In this document: positions 33,401 to 44,477 of the stretch, piece after piece
Layout of the letters: each line of letters begins with the position of its first letter
Position numbering within the stretch: position 1 is the first letter of the stretch
The notes under the pieces: generated by a model
What the model saw: only the letters and a program-made list of their open reading frames with translations
What the model was told of the DNA's origin: nothing
The model's database searches: none
Position numbers and translations under genes: made by a program
Origin: Cornus controversa
Taxonomy: Eukaryota; Streptophyta; Magnoliopsida; Cornales; Cornaceae
DNA: 64,000 nt
Assembly: GCA_026545225.1 (NCBI GenBank)
Contig: CM048845.1
Span: 705,001-769,000 of the forward strand
Direction: 5' to 3'

Positions 33401-35061
33401 GATTTGGTTTATGCCGAGGCTTAGTTTCGCTGTTGTAGTGGTGATGATGATGTTCGTCTCCGACTTTCGGAGCATTGCCGCCACTGTCGCCGAAGCTCCT
33501 GTGCCGAGCCCCATTTCCGGTGGTTTGATTAGAGGAATTTTTGTGATCCAAGTAAGTTCAAATTTGGACCTTTTCTTTAGCAAAGTTTCCAAAATATTTT
33601 AATGAAGTCCTATAACGTATACAATTTTTATTCACAGAGATCACAAAAAATTTGTTTGAGGTACTATTGGACATGAGATGGTGCTGATGTGTTTGTATCC
33701 ATTGAGGTGAGTGCCTATTTTGATTTTTTTTTGTGCTTCTCAAAGAATTACTCTTCAAACAAATATATAAACACACACATATACGTAGATTTGCGGTGAT
33801 GATGGCAGAGGCGGTGCTCCGGTGGTTGTTTTATTTGATGGGTTTTCAATTCGGGGTCTGTTTGGATCCTTGAAAATTTTAATTTGTACCCCGTTTGGAT
33901 TATCATAATCACAGGTTTTCGTTGTAGTAATTTAATAAAAATACTTCAATTTTTTAGCCCTCTCTCTCTCTCGGGCACTCTTTTAGTTTCTTTCTTCTTC
34001 AATTTGGTCTATTATTATTTTTTTAATGCTTATCTTTTATATGTTTTCATCAGACTTCTACTCATTGGTGGTTATTTCTTATTCCAGCAGATTACACCGA
34101 ATTCATATTCAAGGAGGCTTCTTATTTGATCATTCATTTTAAGGTTGATTTTTATATATGTTAGCATTGAAGAAATTTTGCGAACTCAGCACACCACTCA
34201 GGCTTCCTTTCAATTTTTTGATTAATGTGTATCTCTCTCTCTCTCTCTTTTCTTTCTCTCTGTTAATATTATATATACAATTATATCTACATTCTTTTCT
34301 TCTCATTATTTGGATCAATTAAATTTGTGACTTGAAGCATGAAGTTTGGCATTTATAAATAATATACTTAGCCAGCACTTTGCATATTTCTACATGTAGA
34401 CTGAATGGTAGACCATTGAATTTTAGTTTTTCAAGGTCATATAGATTACACCTAGAAGTATCACGGTTTGTTTACTTAATTTCAAGGCTTTTGGTGGGTT
34501 AATCCATAGAAATAGCATTTGCAATAGTGAGTGAAGTGAAGGCTGGGCAGTGAAGCTTGATCTTCAATTGGAGTTGGAACTCTTCACATGTTGCTAATAC
34601 AAAAGAAAAGTAAATAACTTGAATTGCTAAAATTGGGGGATTGTGGAAATGAATTCTTAGAATTTGTGACTGCATTGGAAAAAGGTTTTTGTCAATGAAG
34701 TGGATAGAGAAGTTAGTATGAAAAAATTATGAGCGTCATATTATTTATTTGAAAAAAAAATGAATATGTGAGAAATTTTGGAAAAGAGGAAATTACTGTT
34801 ATTATGGTGAAAATTTCAGGGCCTATATCAACTATGTACTAAATATGATTGACTTTTGTATGCAATTTTGTAAACTTATAAACATGTATAATAAAAGTAA
34901 TTTTTGGAATAAAAAATTATTTTGCTAATGGTGCTTATTGAATTGAAACTATACAGATTTACACTCCTCTAATTCGTCTTTGTTAAAAAGCTAACCATAC
35001 GAAATCGTCAGGGTCATTATCAGGGTTCGTCCCTTTCTTTCCTACGAAATCGTTTCCAAAA
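33401..35061. other. Intron-like or intergenic sequence, no gene seen
   Basis: Mostly AT-rich with CTCTCT tracts. No domain was recognised. The short frame at 33393-33602 is not supported by any motif. Confidence 0.45.
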
Positions 35062-36635
35062 ATGGCAACCCAATCGCTCGAGACCAGTGAAGAAGTAACT
35101 GGTCATCTTAAAGATCAAGAAACCAGGTGAGAAGTTTCTTCATTCCAAAACCAAAATCTGTTCTCAAATTTTCTAAACCTTTGGTCAATGATTCTGATTT
35201 TGGGTTGTTTTGTTTGTGGGTGTAGCCGAAATGAGTGCTATAAGTTGGATTCAGTGACATGGGATTACTGAAGGGCAAATCAAGATAAGTATCTTACTCC
35301 ACAAACACAGTGTCCTGGTTGTGTGCTTTATTGGTCATATTGATATTTATGTTTTAAATTTGCCACATCTTCATAATCAAGAGAGAGCACAAAAGCACAC
35401 CACTTTTGCTCACCATCCAAGATGCAACAATAATTATATAGTCAACATTCATTTAAATTTGAAGTTAGACTATTGTCGACAGCAGAATTTGCTTCAACAA
35501 AAAGAATGACAATACTACACCACCTATTTCTTTTTTAACGTAAAAACACATGCAAACACAATAGCCATCTATAAATTAGTCCTCTAAAATATAACTGCAG
35601 CCTTCTCACTGGAATGACTGAAGCAACCAAATTTGCCATGATTTACAATGTCATGAATTGGCTCAATATGGCTGTTCTCAGTCACATTCAACCTCTAAGC
35701 AGCATCCATCAAATTTAAACTCTATGCATTCAAACACATGCATGCACAATTTCCTTCATTCAGACATACCATGTCAAATAACTAGATGCACTGATGCACA
35801 TAAAAGAAGTTAAATAAATAAATAAATGATAACTACACTAGATTAATTGTGATGAAGTCAAAATAAATAAATAAATGATAACTACACTAGATTAATTGTG
35901 ATAAAGGACTATTCTACATCTGATGATCATTTTTAGTAGTAATAAAGGTGCTTACTTGCCACCATAATGTCCTGAACTAAAGGTCATTTTATCATTATGG
36001 TTTTCTTCAACTTGGCTGCAAACTTGGGTACTTATCTTGATTTGTCCTTCAGTAATCCCATGTCAATGAGTACTCATCTTGGGTGTAACAATGTTTATCA
36101 GATTTTCAACAAAGAAGTTAGCCCTTTGATTCCAGGGATCTTTCGGGACTGCAATGCCACTGTCTTTGCATATGGAGCTACTGGCAATGGAAAGACCTAC
36201 ACAATGTAGGTCTATTCTTGACAAATAGAATCCTCAATCTGACTATTTCGTGTATACAACATATAATGCTTGGTTTAGTTTTTTTTTCTTTTCTTTAATT
36301 GTAGGTCTATTCTTGACAAATAGAATCCTCAATCTGACAATTTCGTGTATACAACATATAATGCTTGGTTTAGTTTTTTTTTTCTTTTCTTTAATTGTGG
36401 TTATTGTGATTCTGATGGAAATTAAGAGGACTTGATTATTGTGATTTTGGCGATGTCGAAAATTCTGTCTATGTGCCAGAGAACAGGAAGTACTATAGAG
36501 ATTTCATACTATGAGATCTATATGGATAGGTGTTATGATCTTTTGGAACTCAAAGGAAAGAAAATTCCTATGTTTGATGACGAAGATGGCGAGATTCAGC
36601 TAGAGGGAGTGTCTCGGATCCCTATCAATAAGGTT
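35062..36635 (+). pseudogene. Kinesin motor-domain fragment (KIN-10A/PAKRP2-like)
   Basis: Two blocks are clearly kinesin. About 36085-36208 encodes [20 protein letters not shown] followed by the P-loop [11 protein letters not shown]. About 36450-36631 encodes ILSMCQRTGSTIEISYYEIY and DRCYDLLELKGKK, and ends at a GT donor. The wording is closest to plant phragmoplast-associated kinesin KIN-10A. Ser in the P-loop (usually GATGSGKT) is Asn. An ATG and short exon with donor GTGAGA at 35062-35126 may be the first exon. The rest of the motor, including switch regions, is missing, so this is a fragment with introns, probably captured or left over. Confidence 0.75.
36206..36398. repeat. ~96-bp tandem duplication inside the kinesin intron
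   Basis: Both copies (36206-36301 and 36302-36398) begin GTAGGTCTATTCTTGACAAA and end in a T-rich tract. The first begins right at the splice donor after the P-loop exon, so the duplication also copied a donor-like GTAGGT. Confidence 0.85.
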
Positions 36636-37835
36636 TTTTTTTTCTTTTTGAAATTTGAAAATGTCTATAAGGTATTGTTTATGTCTATTTAATTTGAAAT
36701 TTGAAAATGTCCTGCAAAAGGGTCTCCAAATTGGGAAGTGTTATCAGAAATCTTGCAATGAATAAAAAATCAATACCCAGATGCGTATAGCTCAATTTGA
36801 AACCTTGGTGAAATTGCAGGGGGTGTTGTTGGGTACCCGTTTTGGAGTGTATCTGCATTTGGTAGTGAGGCTTTGAAGTTTAGAAGTTGTTACATGGCGC
36901 TTTCATCTCTGCCGTCTCATTTAATCACCTGACCTCCATTGAATACCCGTAGTTTGCTTAAATTTATTTTTCACTGAAACACTTTTACTTATTTGGTAAT
37001 ATTTTGCAGTAATATTTTGAGTTAAATTTTATATGATATCTCTGATGTACTAAAGTGGGTTTGAGTAAGCAAATGATGATAGCCAACACCCATTTAGACG
37101 AACAAGAGTTTCACGATTATTTCCTGTTTGACGACTCTCTATAAAGGGAGTTGTTTCTCTCTCTATATTTGTTGGTAGCATAAACTATGGAATGGTCTAT
37201 CAAAGATCAAATGTTTTCCGGTACTTTAAGGTTCACAATAAGTTAAACCATCAATTATTACATTAAAGGGGATCCATTGTCCAACCCATCAATTATTACA
37301 TTAATTTGAGAAATATAATCTTCAAATATAAAATGCATTTTGAGAAATTTAAATGAATATTATATTTTTATAATTAAATTAAAAATCTAAAAAGATGGAC
37401 AAGAATTTAATGCTATATGTTTGTTCTTTAATGGGGCATATGAGAGCTGAACCGAACTATCCATTTGTCAACCTCAAAAGTTTCAATTTTTTTATTTTAT
37501 TTTTCATCATTATTTTTATGGTAATTATATTGACATTTTTTTTAAAAAAAATGGTAGCATATTCTCTCCACTAATTTCTACAAATAAAATAATAGTAATA
37601 ACATTTTTTAGTCTGAAAAAAATTAAAAATTTTACTTCCATGTTGTGTAATTGGCTTTAACTTTTTTGATTTAGGACTTAGCTGTGTTACGGTCACATTA
37701 TCACATTACTATGTACAATTGTATTAAAAAAAATACAAATGCTAAATAATTATTCAATAATTATTAATGTACTTGAATATACATTAGGTTATTCAAAAGT
37801 ATATCATTTAGCTAAGAAAAAGGAAGTGACGGTCA
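36636..37835. other. Non-coding stretch, no gene seen
   Basis: AT-rich. I see no exon that extends the kinesin fragment. Confidence 0.5.
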
Positions 37836-37839
37836 ACTT

Positions 37840-38316
37840 TATTGGGGTTAGGAGGAAATTTTTCTTTCAACTTGCAAGATCAACAATGAGTTCAGTATGA
37901 GAATATAAACATGGCGCATCCTAATGAGCCATTAGGAGGGAATTTTGCTTTGAACCTGCAAGATCAACAAATGGTTCAGTATGAGGATGTAGGTATGGTA
38001 TCTAACCTTAATTGGGAATTAGGGGAAAGTTCATATTTGAATCCATTGGAGCAGTGATGGATTCAGTATAGAGAGGAGAATATGGTACCCCAACTGGGTC
38101 AGGACCCAACCAATTGGATAAATTTCATGTCAGGAAATCAAGGTCAATTGGTAGATTCAGTCGAGTTGGATGATTTTTCAAATCTGGAAAGGAATGAATG
38201 TTTCACTGGTATGGAACTGACGATCCAGTATTATTGGATTTCTCTGAGCTGTTAGCCTTACCTAATGATGGTGATCAACAGTTAATGCCTTTTGGGTATG
38301 TTTCAGGTCTGTAACA
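37840..38316 (+). pseudogene. Unrecognised gene fragment, Gln/Asp-rich
   Basis: The plus strand reads as protein with one internal repeat: LGGNFALNLQDQQMVQYED is preceded by a near copy about 80 bp upstream. Acidic blocks such as VDSVELDDFSNLE follow, and after a frame change PVLLDFSELLALPNDGDQQL, ending at TAA near 38316. There are stops in the first repeat and near 38057, and a frameshift near 38210. The style resembles the activation region of a plant transcription factor, but I do not recognise the family. Confidence 0.4.
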
Positions 38317-38361
38317 TAATGTATGTACTAAACATGTATAAGATATGTGTAAAAGTACCTC

Positions 38362-39649
38362 TGTTGGTATGGGCCATTCAGGGGCCGCCACGTATGCCCA
38401 CGTGGTAATAGGCCCACTTTGACTTTTCCTCCATTTCGAGCTCCCTCAACAATTTCAGGTGGCCGGGCCCACTTTGACTTTTCTTACATTTTTCGAGCTC
38501 CTTCAGCAATTCCATGTAGCAAGGGGTCCACCTTTGATATCCTCTCTTAACCGAGCCCCCCCCCCCCCCCCATGGATAGAGCATTTCCATCGAGCTCCTT
38601 CCTAAATAGAGGATTCTAATCGAGCTCCTCCGAGGGAAGTCTCCATCGAGCGCTTCCTCGGATAGAGGATTTCAATCGAGCTCCTTCATTCATTATGTAG
38701 GGCACGCCTCTGAGGTGTGATCGCCTTTCTTTGGCGAGTCGGTCTCTACTAATGACACTTCGCGGAGGTCCTCTCTACGGATCAACCTCTGTTTTACAAG
38801 GAGGCATTCCTCTCTACGGATAAAACCTTGCGAGGAGTTCCTCTCTACGAATAAACCTCAAACGAGTCTCCTTCCTTTCATTTGGATAAGTCTCGGATGG
38901 TGATGAGTTCCTCTCTACGAATAAACATCACGGGAAATCCTCTCTACGGATTAATTTCCCTAAAGCGAGGAGGCACTCCTCTCTACGGATAAAACCTTGC
39001 GGAGGTCCTCTCTACGGATCAACCTCCATTTTTACGAGGAGTTCCTCTCTACGGATAAACCTCTTTTAAGAGGAGTTCCTCCCTACGGATAAACCTCGTG
39101 GCACTCCGCACTCCTACGGGGGGGTAAGAGCTCGGATCACTGCCTTATGGGAACCAAGGGCTTGGGTTCGGAGGCTAGAGTCCAAGGTACGCTAAATCCG
39201 TGACGGACCTCATTTCTAGCTAGGATGAGGACCTTACATCATGGATTGGCCTGTCACATAGGAAAGAAGATGACCAGGTGAGGTGAGCGAATCCCCTTTT
39301 CTGACAAGTACAATCTCAGCCCTTGCTCCACAGATATTTACCACAAATATTTATCACCGTAAAACCTCAACCATTGGTGAGAAAAGACATTTTTGCCTAT
39401 AAATAATGAGAGAAATGTAGAGAACCGGGATCGGGACAAAAGGACAAGACAAAAAGAACCTTTTTCTAAAATAATCTCCAGTACACTCCAGATTTCCTCT
39501 TTTTCTTACCAAATTCCTCCCCTCTTCTTACAATCCACCTAGAACAGTGGGCTCCTCTGTGACAGCTTGGACTCCCACCGGGACCCGCTCTCTGGCAACC
39601 ATCATCGTGGAAAGTTTGACTTCAGTTCTTATAGAACCTACTACAAGCA
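38362..39649 (+). repeat. 5' LTR of element B
   Basis: Begins TGTTGGTATGGGCC and ends CTACTACAAGCA. It contains a TCCGAGG...CCTCGGA hairpin (about 38618-38655) and the array of hairpins annotated at 38765-39097. Confidence 0.95.
38765..39097 (+). other. Array of nine hairpins with conserved loop and differing complementary stems
   Basis: The loop word CCTCTCTACGGAT (minor variants) recurs nine times. The arms differ but stay complementary: GAGGT/ACCTC (38765-38789), CAAGG/CCTTG (38797-38830), GTGATG/CATCAC (38900-38931), GGGAAAT/ATTTCCC (38932-38960), GCGAGG/CCTTGC (38965-39000, one G-T wobble) and GGAGGT/ACCTCC (39001-39027). GAGG/CCTC arms occur in the third, eighth and ninth units. The other LTR (50278-50601) repeats the array, and there the wobble pair is G-C. 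Confidence 0.8.
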
Positions 39650-39651
39650 TT

Positions 39652-39669
39652 TGGCGACTCCACTGGGGA
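39652..39669 (+). other. Primer binding site of element B
   Basis: TGGCGACTCCACTGGGGA two bases after the 5' LTR, a word common after plant Gypsy LTRs. The tRNA was not identified. Confidence 0.7.
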
Positions 39670-39725
39670 AGCAATCTTTGCCACTATGAGTCTGTAAAAC
39701 CAGCCAGCGAGCCAAGCACAGCCTG

Positions 39726-41030
39726 TTGACCGCGAGGTCCCTCTGGAACAGAGTGCGAGTAACGTACCGCTCGTGCCGGATCATAGAGCTCGCTCGGCGT
39801 CTCGGGCTCATTCCGCATCGCGAGCATCTCAAGGAGAAAGAACCGAGCTATCCCATCATATGGGTCACGCCGGCCCAAGCATTCACCTATATGGATTCTC
39901 CGAGGCGTTCCAGAAACGTGATTCCCGAATCATCGTTTCATGGCTCTCAAAGAGCCCCAGCTCCGCGCCGCGTCCCGGTACGACGAGCATTGTTTACTAC
40001 TCCCCTAGACACGGAGCACCCGTACGAACAAACCCGCAGGGTGACATGCCCTGCCGCCAGGGTCGAGCCGGACCCCCTAACAGCCCCCTATGCCACGGTA
40101 GCGGAGGTTGGAGCCCTTCTGAGTGCTGAACGGAACAACCAAGTCTTGGATATAGAGGCCGAGCCACCGTATTCCCGAGCTATAGCTGCCCTCCCTTATC
40201 CTGAAGGCTATTTGCAACCCAAATTTCTGAAATTTGATGGAAGAAAAGGAAATCCGCGTGAGCACGTGGTAAGATTCATCGAATCTTTGGGGAGACACGC
40301 CCACGATCATAATCTTCGACTGCGGGAGTTCTCTAAAACTTTAACGGACAAAGCTTACAAGTGGTATGTTAATTTAGAGCCAGGCTCTATCATTACTTGG
40401 GGACAGCTCATTGCACGCTTCCACGCCAAGTTCTTCCAGGCAGAGGAGAAGATTACTACGCTCTCTTTGATAAAGGAGGTCCAGGGGCAACAGGAGGCCC
40501 TATCCGATTATGTCTGACGCTTCCATAATCAAGCTATGGAGTGTTATGAAAATACCAATGAAGAAGAATTGGCTAAAATTTGCGTCCAGGGGATGCAAAG
40601 AGATTACCGAATTCATTTAGTGAATCTCAAACTGTACTCATTTGCCGAACTGATCACTGCGGCGAGAAATTTGGCAAAAGATGTAACTGTCGCTGCCGGA
40701 AACTTGATAGCAGATGAAAATCGAGAGAGGCGAAGACCCGTGGTGTTAGTCACCGAGGAGTGTAACACCAAAAGAGCGACAGGGGGACGAGCGCCTCGAC
40801 ATCCAGACTCCTTGTCGCCGCCTTTTCCTTGCCCCCCTGAGCAGGTAGTGGCGATTGTTAACCAATGGATAACTGATGGGTCGATTACACTACCTGAGGT
40901 GGATACCCTACCCACACCTGAGCAGGAGCGCCATCCGCGCTTCTGCATGTATTATCGCCACTGTCGCCACCCGACGTACGATTGTTGGGCCCTGAGAAAC
41001 ATGTTTCAATAGCGGATCGCGAGGAAAGAG
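39726..41030 (+). pseudogene. gag of element B
   Basis: Open in one frame from 39726, first in-frame ATG at 39891. The gag domain shows PKFLKFDGRKGNPREHVVRF, KTLTDKAYKWYVNLEPGSI and ARFHAKFFQAEEKITTLSLI. A degenerate zinc knuckle CMYYRHCRHPTYDC lies at about 40945-40986. TGA at 40515-40517 (CGA to TGA likely) and TAG at 41010-41012 interrupt it, and the frame resumes after each. It would form the particle that packages the RNA. Confidence 0.9.
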
Positions 41031-42191
41031 TTGACTCTGGATCCACCCGATGTCAGGAGTAACCCGTACCCCACTCATGAGCAGAACGTAACGGCGATGT
41101 TGGTATCACACGAAGAAGATGAAAGACTTGACCCCCAGGCATTGGCAGTAGCGCTGGTGGATGAGGAGTATAGTCGTGCCTTTAATTTATTAGAGGAGCC
41201 GCGCATCAAGATAGTTCTGGACCAGCTCGGATTGTCACCTCTCGCTCAGAGAGAAGTTGCGAGGGTCCTCGTACGGATTATGGGCGAGCTAATGCAAGAA
41301 ATACCCTCGGTATGTGAAGTATTTGAACCGCTTGAAACAAAAGGGGCAGTTACATTCACAGAGTCAGACAAACAAGTCCAGGTACCACACAATCGGCCGT
41401 TGTACGTCCCTGCTGTTCTTAACGGGGTTGAGTTGAAGAGAGCATTTATGGATAATGGCTCATCTTTGAACGTGATGCCTCTATCCGTTTTTGAAAGAGT
41501 TGGGTTACGAAAAGATCGCTTGGTACAGAAGCCCATTGAAATTATAGGATTTACGAGCAGCTCATTGAGGACCGAGGGCTACGTGGTGGCCCAACTCAAG
41601 ATCGGCAAATTCTCAGCCCTTACCAAATTTCATGTTATAGATGCGGAGACCTCGTATCATCTTTTGATCGGGCGAGGATGGATGCACGAGTTCGGGGTGG
41701 TCCCGTTGTCATATCATCAATGTATGAAAGGGACTCTAAAAGGGAAAAGTGTTACGGTCCCGTGCTTGAACCGACCCTTTTTGGCGGGTGAGGTACACAT
41801 GGCTGAAGCCAAATTCTTCCAAGAGCTCGATGAAGATGCTGGTGTGCCCACGAAATTCCGTGCCACTCCGCTACCCAAGTGGAAGGATTTGCAGCCCGAG
41901 CCCGTGCGGGGCACAAAGAAGTTGAAGTCAAGCCCTGATAAATTCAAACCCCAAAAGGCTGAGGCGAAGCCCACGGTGCCCCCACGTAAAACGGCATACA
42001 CTGTCAAACATTACTTCCTCCCGGATGGAAGAGTGGCATATCGTTCATGACGGTGCGAGGGGTCCGAGTTCCTCCCTGGAATATCTGATCCCTTTGAGGC
42101 CAATGAAAGCTGGGCGACACAAGAGCTTCATGACGCGTCAGAGCTCGAGGAGGTTGACCTGGCTGATGATGGAACCCCACGAATTACATAT
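41031..42191 (+). pseudogene. Protease region of element B
   Basis: Same frame as gag. Retropepsin motif with flanks: LKRAFMDNGSSLNVMPLSVF, then YHLLIGRGWMHEFGVVPLSY. The active site reads Asp-Asn-Gly instead of the usual Asp-Ser/Thr-Gly. AGT to AAT would explain it and should inactivate the enzyme. TGA at 42048-42050 follows, after which the frame continues into RT. Confidence 0.85.
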
Positions 42192-43640
42192 GTGTGTAAA
42201 CATTTGAAGAAAGAAATGCGAGACTTGATGGTAGTGTTGCTCAAGAAATATAGAGATGTTTTTGCCTGGACATACGAAAAAATGCCAGGATTAGACCCTC
42301 GGGTGGTTTCTCATCACCTCAATATTCGGCGCGGTGCCACACCGATTAAACAGTCTTCGAGGAGTTTCAGGCCAGAGTTAGAGCTCCAAATCAAGGAGGA
42401 GGTGCAGAAGCTCCTGGCCGCAGGATTTGTCAAGCCCATTTTACATCCTACTTGGCTCGCCAACATTGTACCCGTGAAGAAAAAGAATGGTAAAATTCGG
42501 GTGTGTGTTGACTTTCGAGATTTGAACGCCGCATGCCCAAAAGATGATTTTCCATTACCAAACATTGACACTATGATAGACTCCACGGCGGGTCTTAAGA
42601 TTTTTTCATTCATGGATGGGTACAGCAGGTATAACCAAATTAGAATGGCTAAAGAAGATGCGGAGAAGACAGCGTTTCGAATTCCATTAGGCAACTTCTA
42701 CTTTACAGTAATGCCATTTGGTTTGAAGAATGCAGGTGCAACATACCAGCAAGCTATGACATCTATCTTTCATGATATGCTTCATCAAAGTGTGGAAGAT
42801 TATATTAACGACTTAGTGGTTAAATCGCATCACCGAGATGCACACCTCGCTGATTTGGAGCGCGTCTTCTGTCGATGTCGGGCTTACAATTTGTGAATGA
42901 GCCCTTTTAAATGTGCTTTCGCGGGAAAATTCTTAGGATTCGTTGTACATGAGAGGGGAATTGACGTTGATCGTACGAAGGCAAGGTCTGTTATAGATAT
43001 GCCTCCTCCTCGGACCTTAAAGCAGTTAAAGAGCTTTATCGAAAAAGTTTCCTATCTTCGGCGTTTTATCCCCGCCTTGGCAGAGCTGTCTCATTCGTTC
43101 GGCTCACTAACGAAGGGAAAAGGGCCCTTTCGTTGGCTTCTAGAGCACAAAAAGGCATTCGAGCGAGTGAAGATCGCTATCTCTTCACCAATTACCATGA
43201 TTGCTCCTAAGGCAGGATTGGCTCTGAAGCTCTACTTGACCTCTACTTCGAGATTGGTCAGTGCGTTGTTAGCCCAAGAATCCGGAGGTCAAGAATGCCC
43301 AATTTACTACATTAGTAGAATTGTAAAGGATGCTGAGACAAGGTACTCGCCCATTGAAAGACATTGTTTGTCTCTCATTTTTGCGGCCAGAAAGCTTCGA
43401 CATTACTTTTTGTCGCATACGGTCGAGCTCATGACAAAATGTAATCCTTTGAGATACATGTTGTCCTGGCCAATCCTGTCAGGTCGCATGGCGCGATGGC
43501 TCCTCTTGCTAGCTGAGTTAGAAATCAAATGCCTCACTCCTAAGGCCATTTTGAGCAAGGCTCTGGCAGATCTCATTGCTCAATTTCCTTCGGGGGAGCT
43601 CGGGCCACTGGATGATGATCTACCAGGCGAGGAGCTGAAT
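42192..43640 (+). pseudogene. Reverse transcriptase of element B
   Basis: Motifs in order: VPVKKKNGKIRVCVDFRDLN, ACPKDDFPLPNIDTMID, SFMDGYSRYNQIRM, VMPFGLKNAGATYQQAM and YINDLVVKS. The catalytic YxDD box has Asn for the first Asp, and the conserved Gly in GYSGYNQ is Arg. Each is a single G-to-A change. TGA at 42894-42896 (likely CGA to TGA) splits the fingers/palm from the thumb. An RNase H-like connection domain follows (RKLRHYFLSHTVELMTKCNP). Confidence 0.9.
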
Positions 43641-44477
43641 TGCTCATGTTTGGCTAAAATTGAGGAGGAATGGACTTTGGCCTTCGATGGGTCCTCTACC
43701 TCCAGAGGAGGAAGAGCCGGAGTGGTCCTAACATCTGAGACCGGTGAAAAGGAAAGTCTTTCATATAAACTCGACTTTGAGTGCACAAACAATGAGGCGG
43801 AGTACGAAGCTTTCATCCTTGGTCTCTTGGCTGCGCGAGAGCTCGGAATCAAAAGGTTACGAGTCAGAGGGGACTCAAAATTGGTGATAAAGCAAACCAA
43901 CGGGGAGTACGCTGTGCGAGAGCCATCCTTGGCGGCTTATAGAGGCATACTTCAGAAATTGAGCCGGAGTTTTGAGGAGCTATTAGTAGAGTACGCACCT
44001 CGTTCTAACAATCGTCATGCTGACGCATTGGCAACTTTGGAATCCAATATGGAAATTCTGAACGAGGTCATTTCAATACAAATTCAAAAGAAGACCTCTC
44101 CATGTCGAAGTAACGAGGAAAGGGACCTCGAGGAGTTCGATTGGCGAGCTCCTATCGAGGCACAGCTCGGAGGAAGCCCATCAGGAATCCCTCTCTCAGC
44201 CCTCAAAGACTTCCTGATTTATCAAAGGGTCCTGTACTATCGAGCTCTGGGAGGGCTGCTCATGAAATGCATCGGTGAGGTGGAGGGTCGTTCTATCTTG
44301 GACTTGGTTCATGAGCAATCTTGTGGAGCAGTGGAAATAAGTCTTTACAGACTGCTTCAGAGACGAGGCTATTATTGGCCATCAATGGCCGAGGAGGCCA
44401 AGGCTAAGCAGGAGAATTGCTTAGATTGCGCCGGGGCGCGAGACGAGCTTGAATGTTTCGTAACTTTGGAGGACTAG
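43641..44477 (+). pseudogene. RNase H and first H2C2 domain of element B
   Basis: RNase H carries WTLAFDGSSTSRGGRAGVVL, TNNEAEYEAFILGL, RGDSKLVIKQ and NNRHADALATL, so all four acidic residues appear present. After a linker comes an H2C2-like segment, LLMKCIGEVEGRS, VHEQSCGAVEISLYR, RGYYWPSM and NCLDCA, which resembles an integrase N-terminal domain. It lies about 100 residues before the real integrase. TAG at 44475-44477 (likely TGG to TAG) ends it. Confidence 0.85.

Noticed and set aside
38378-38590. Minus-strand 70-codon frame in the LTR of element B, also at 49805-50008
   Set aside because: It is a repeat-derived frame in the LTR without motif or start context. The Gly run comes from a length-variable C tract.
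40613-42694. Minus-strand frames of 96-126 codons inside gag-pol of element B
   Set aside because: They are shadows of the polyprotein frame, which is identified by many motifs.
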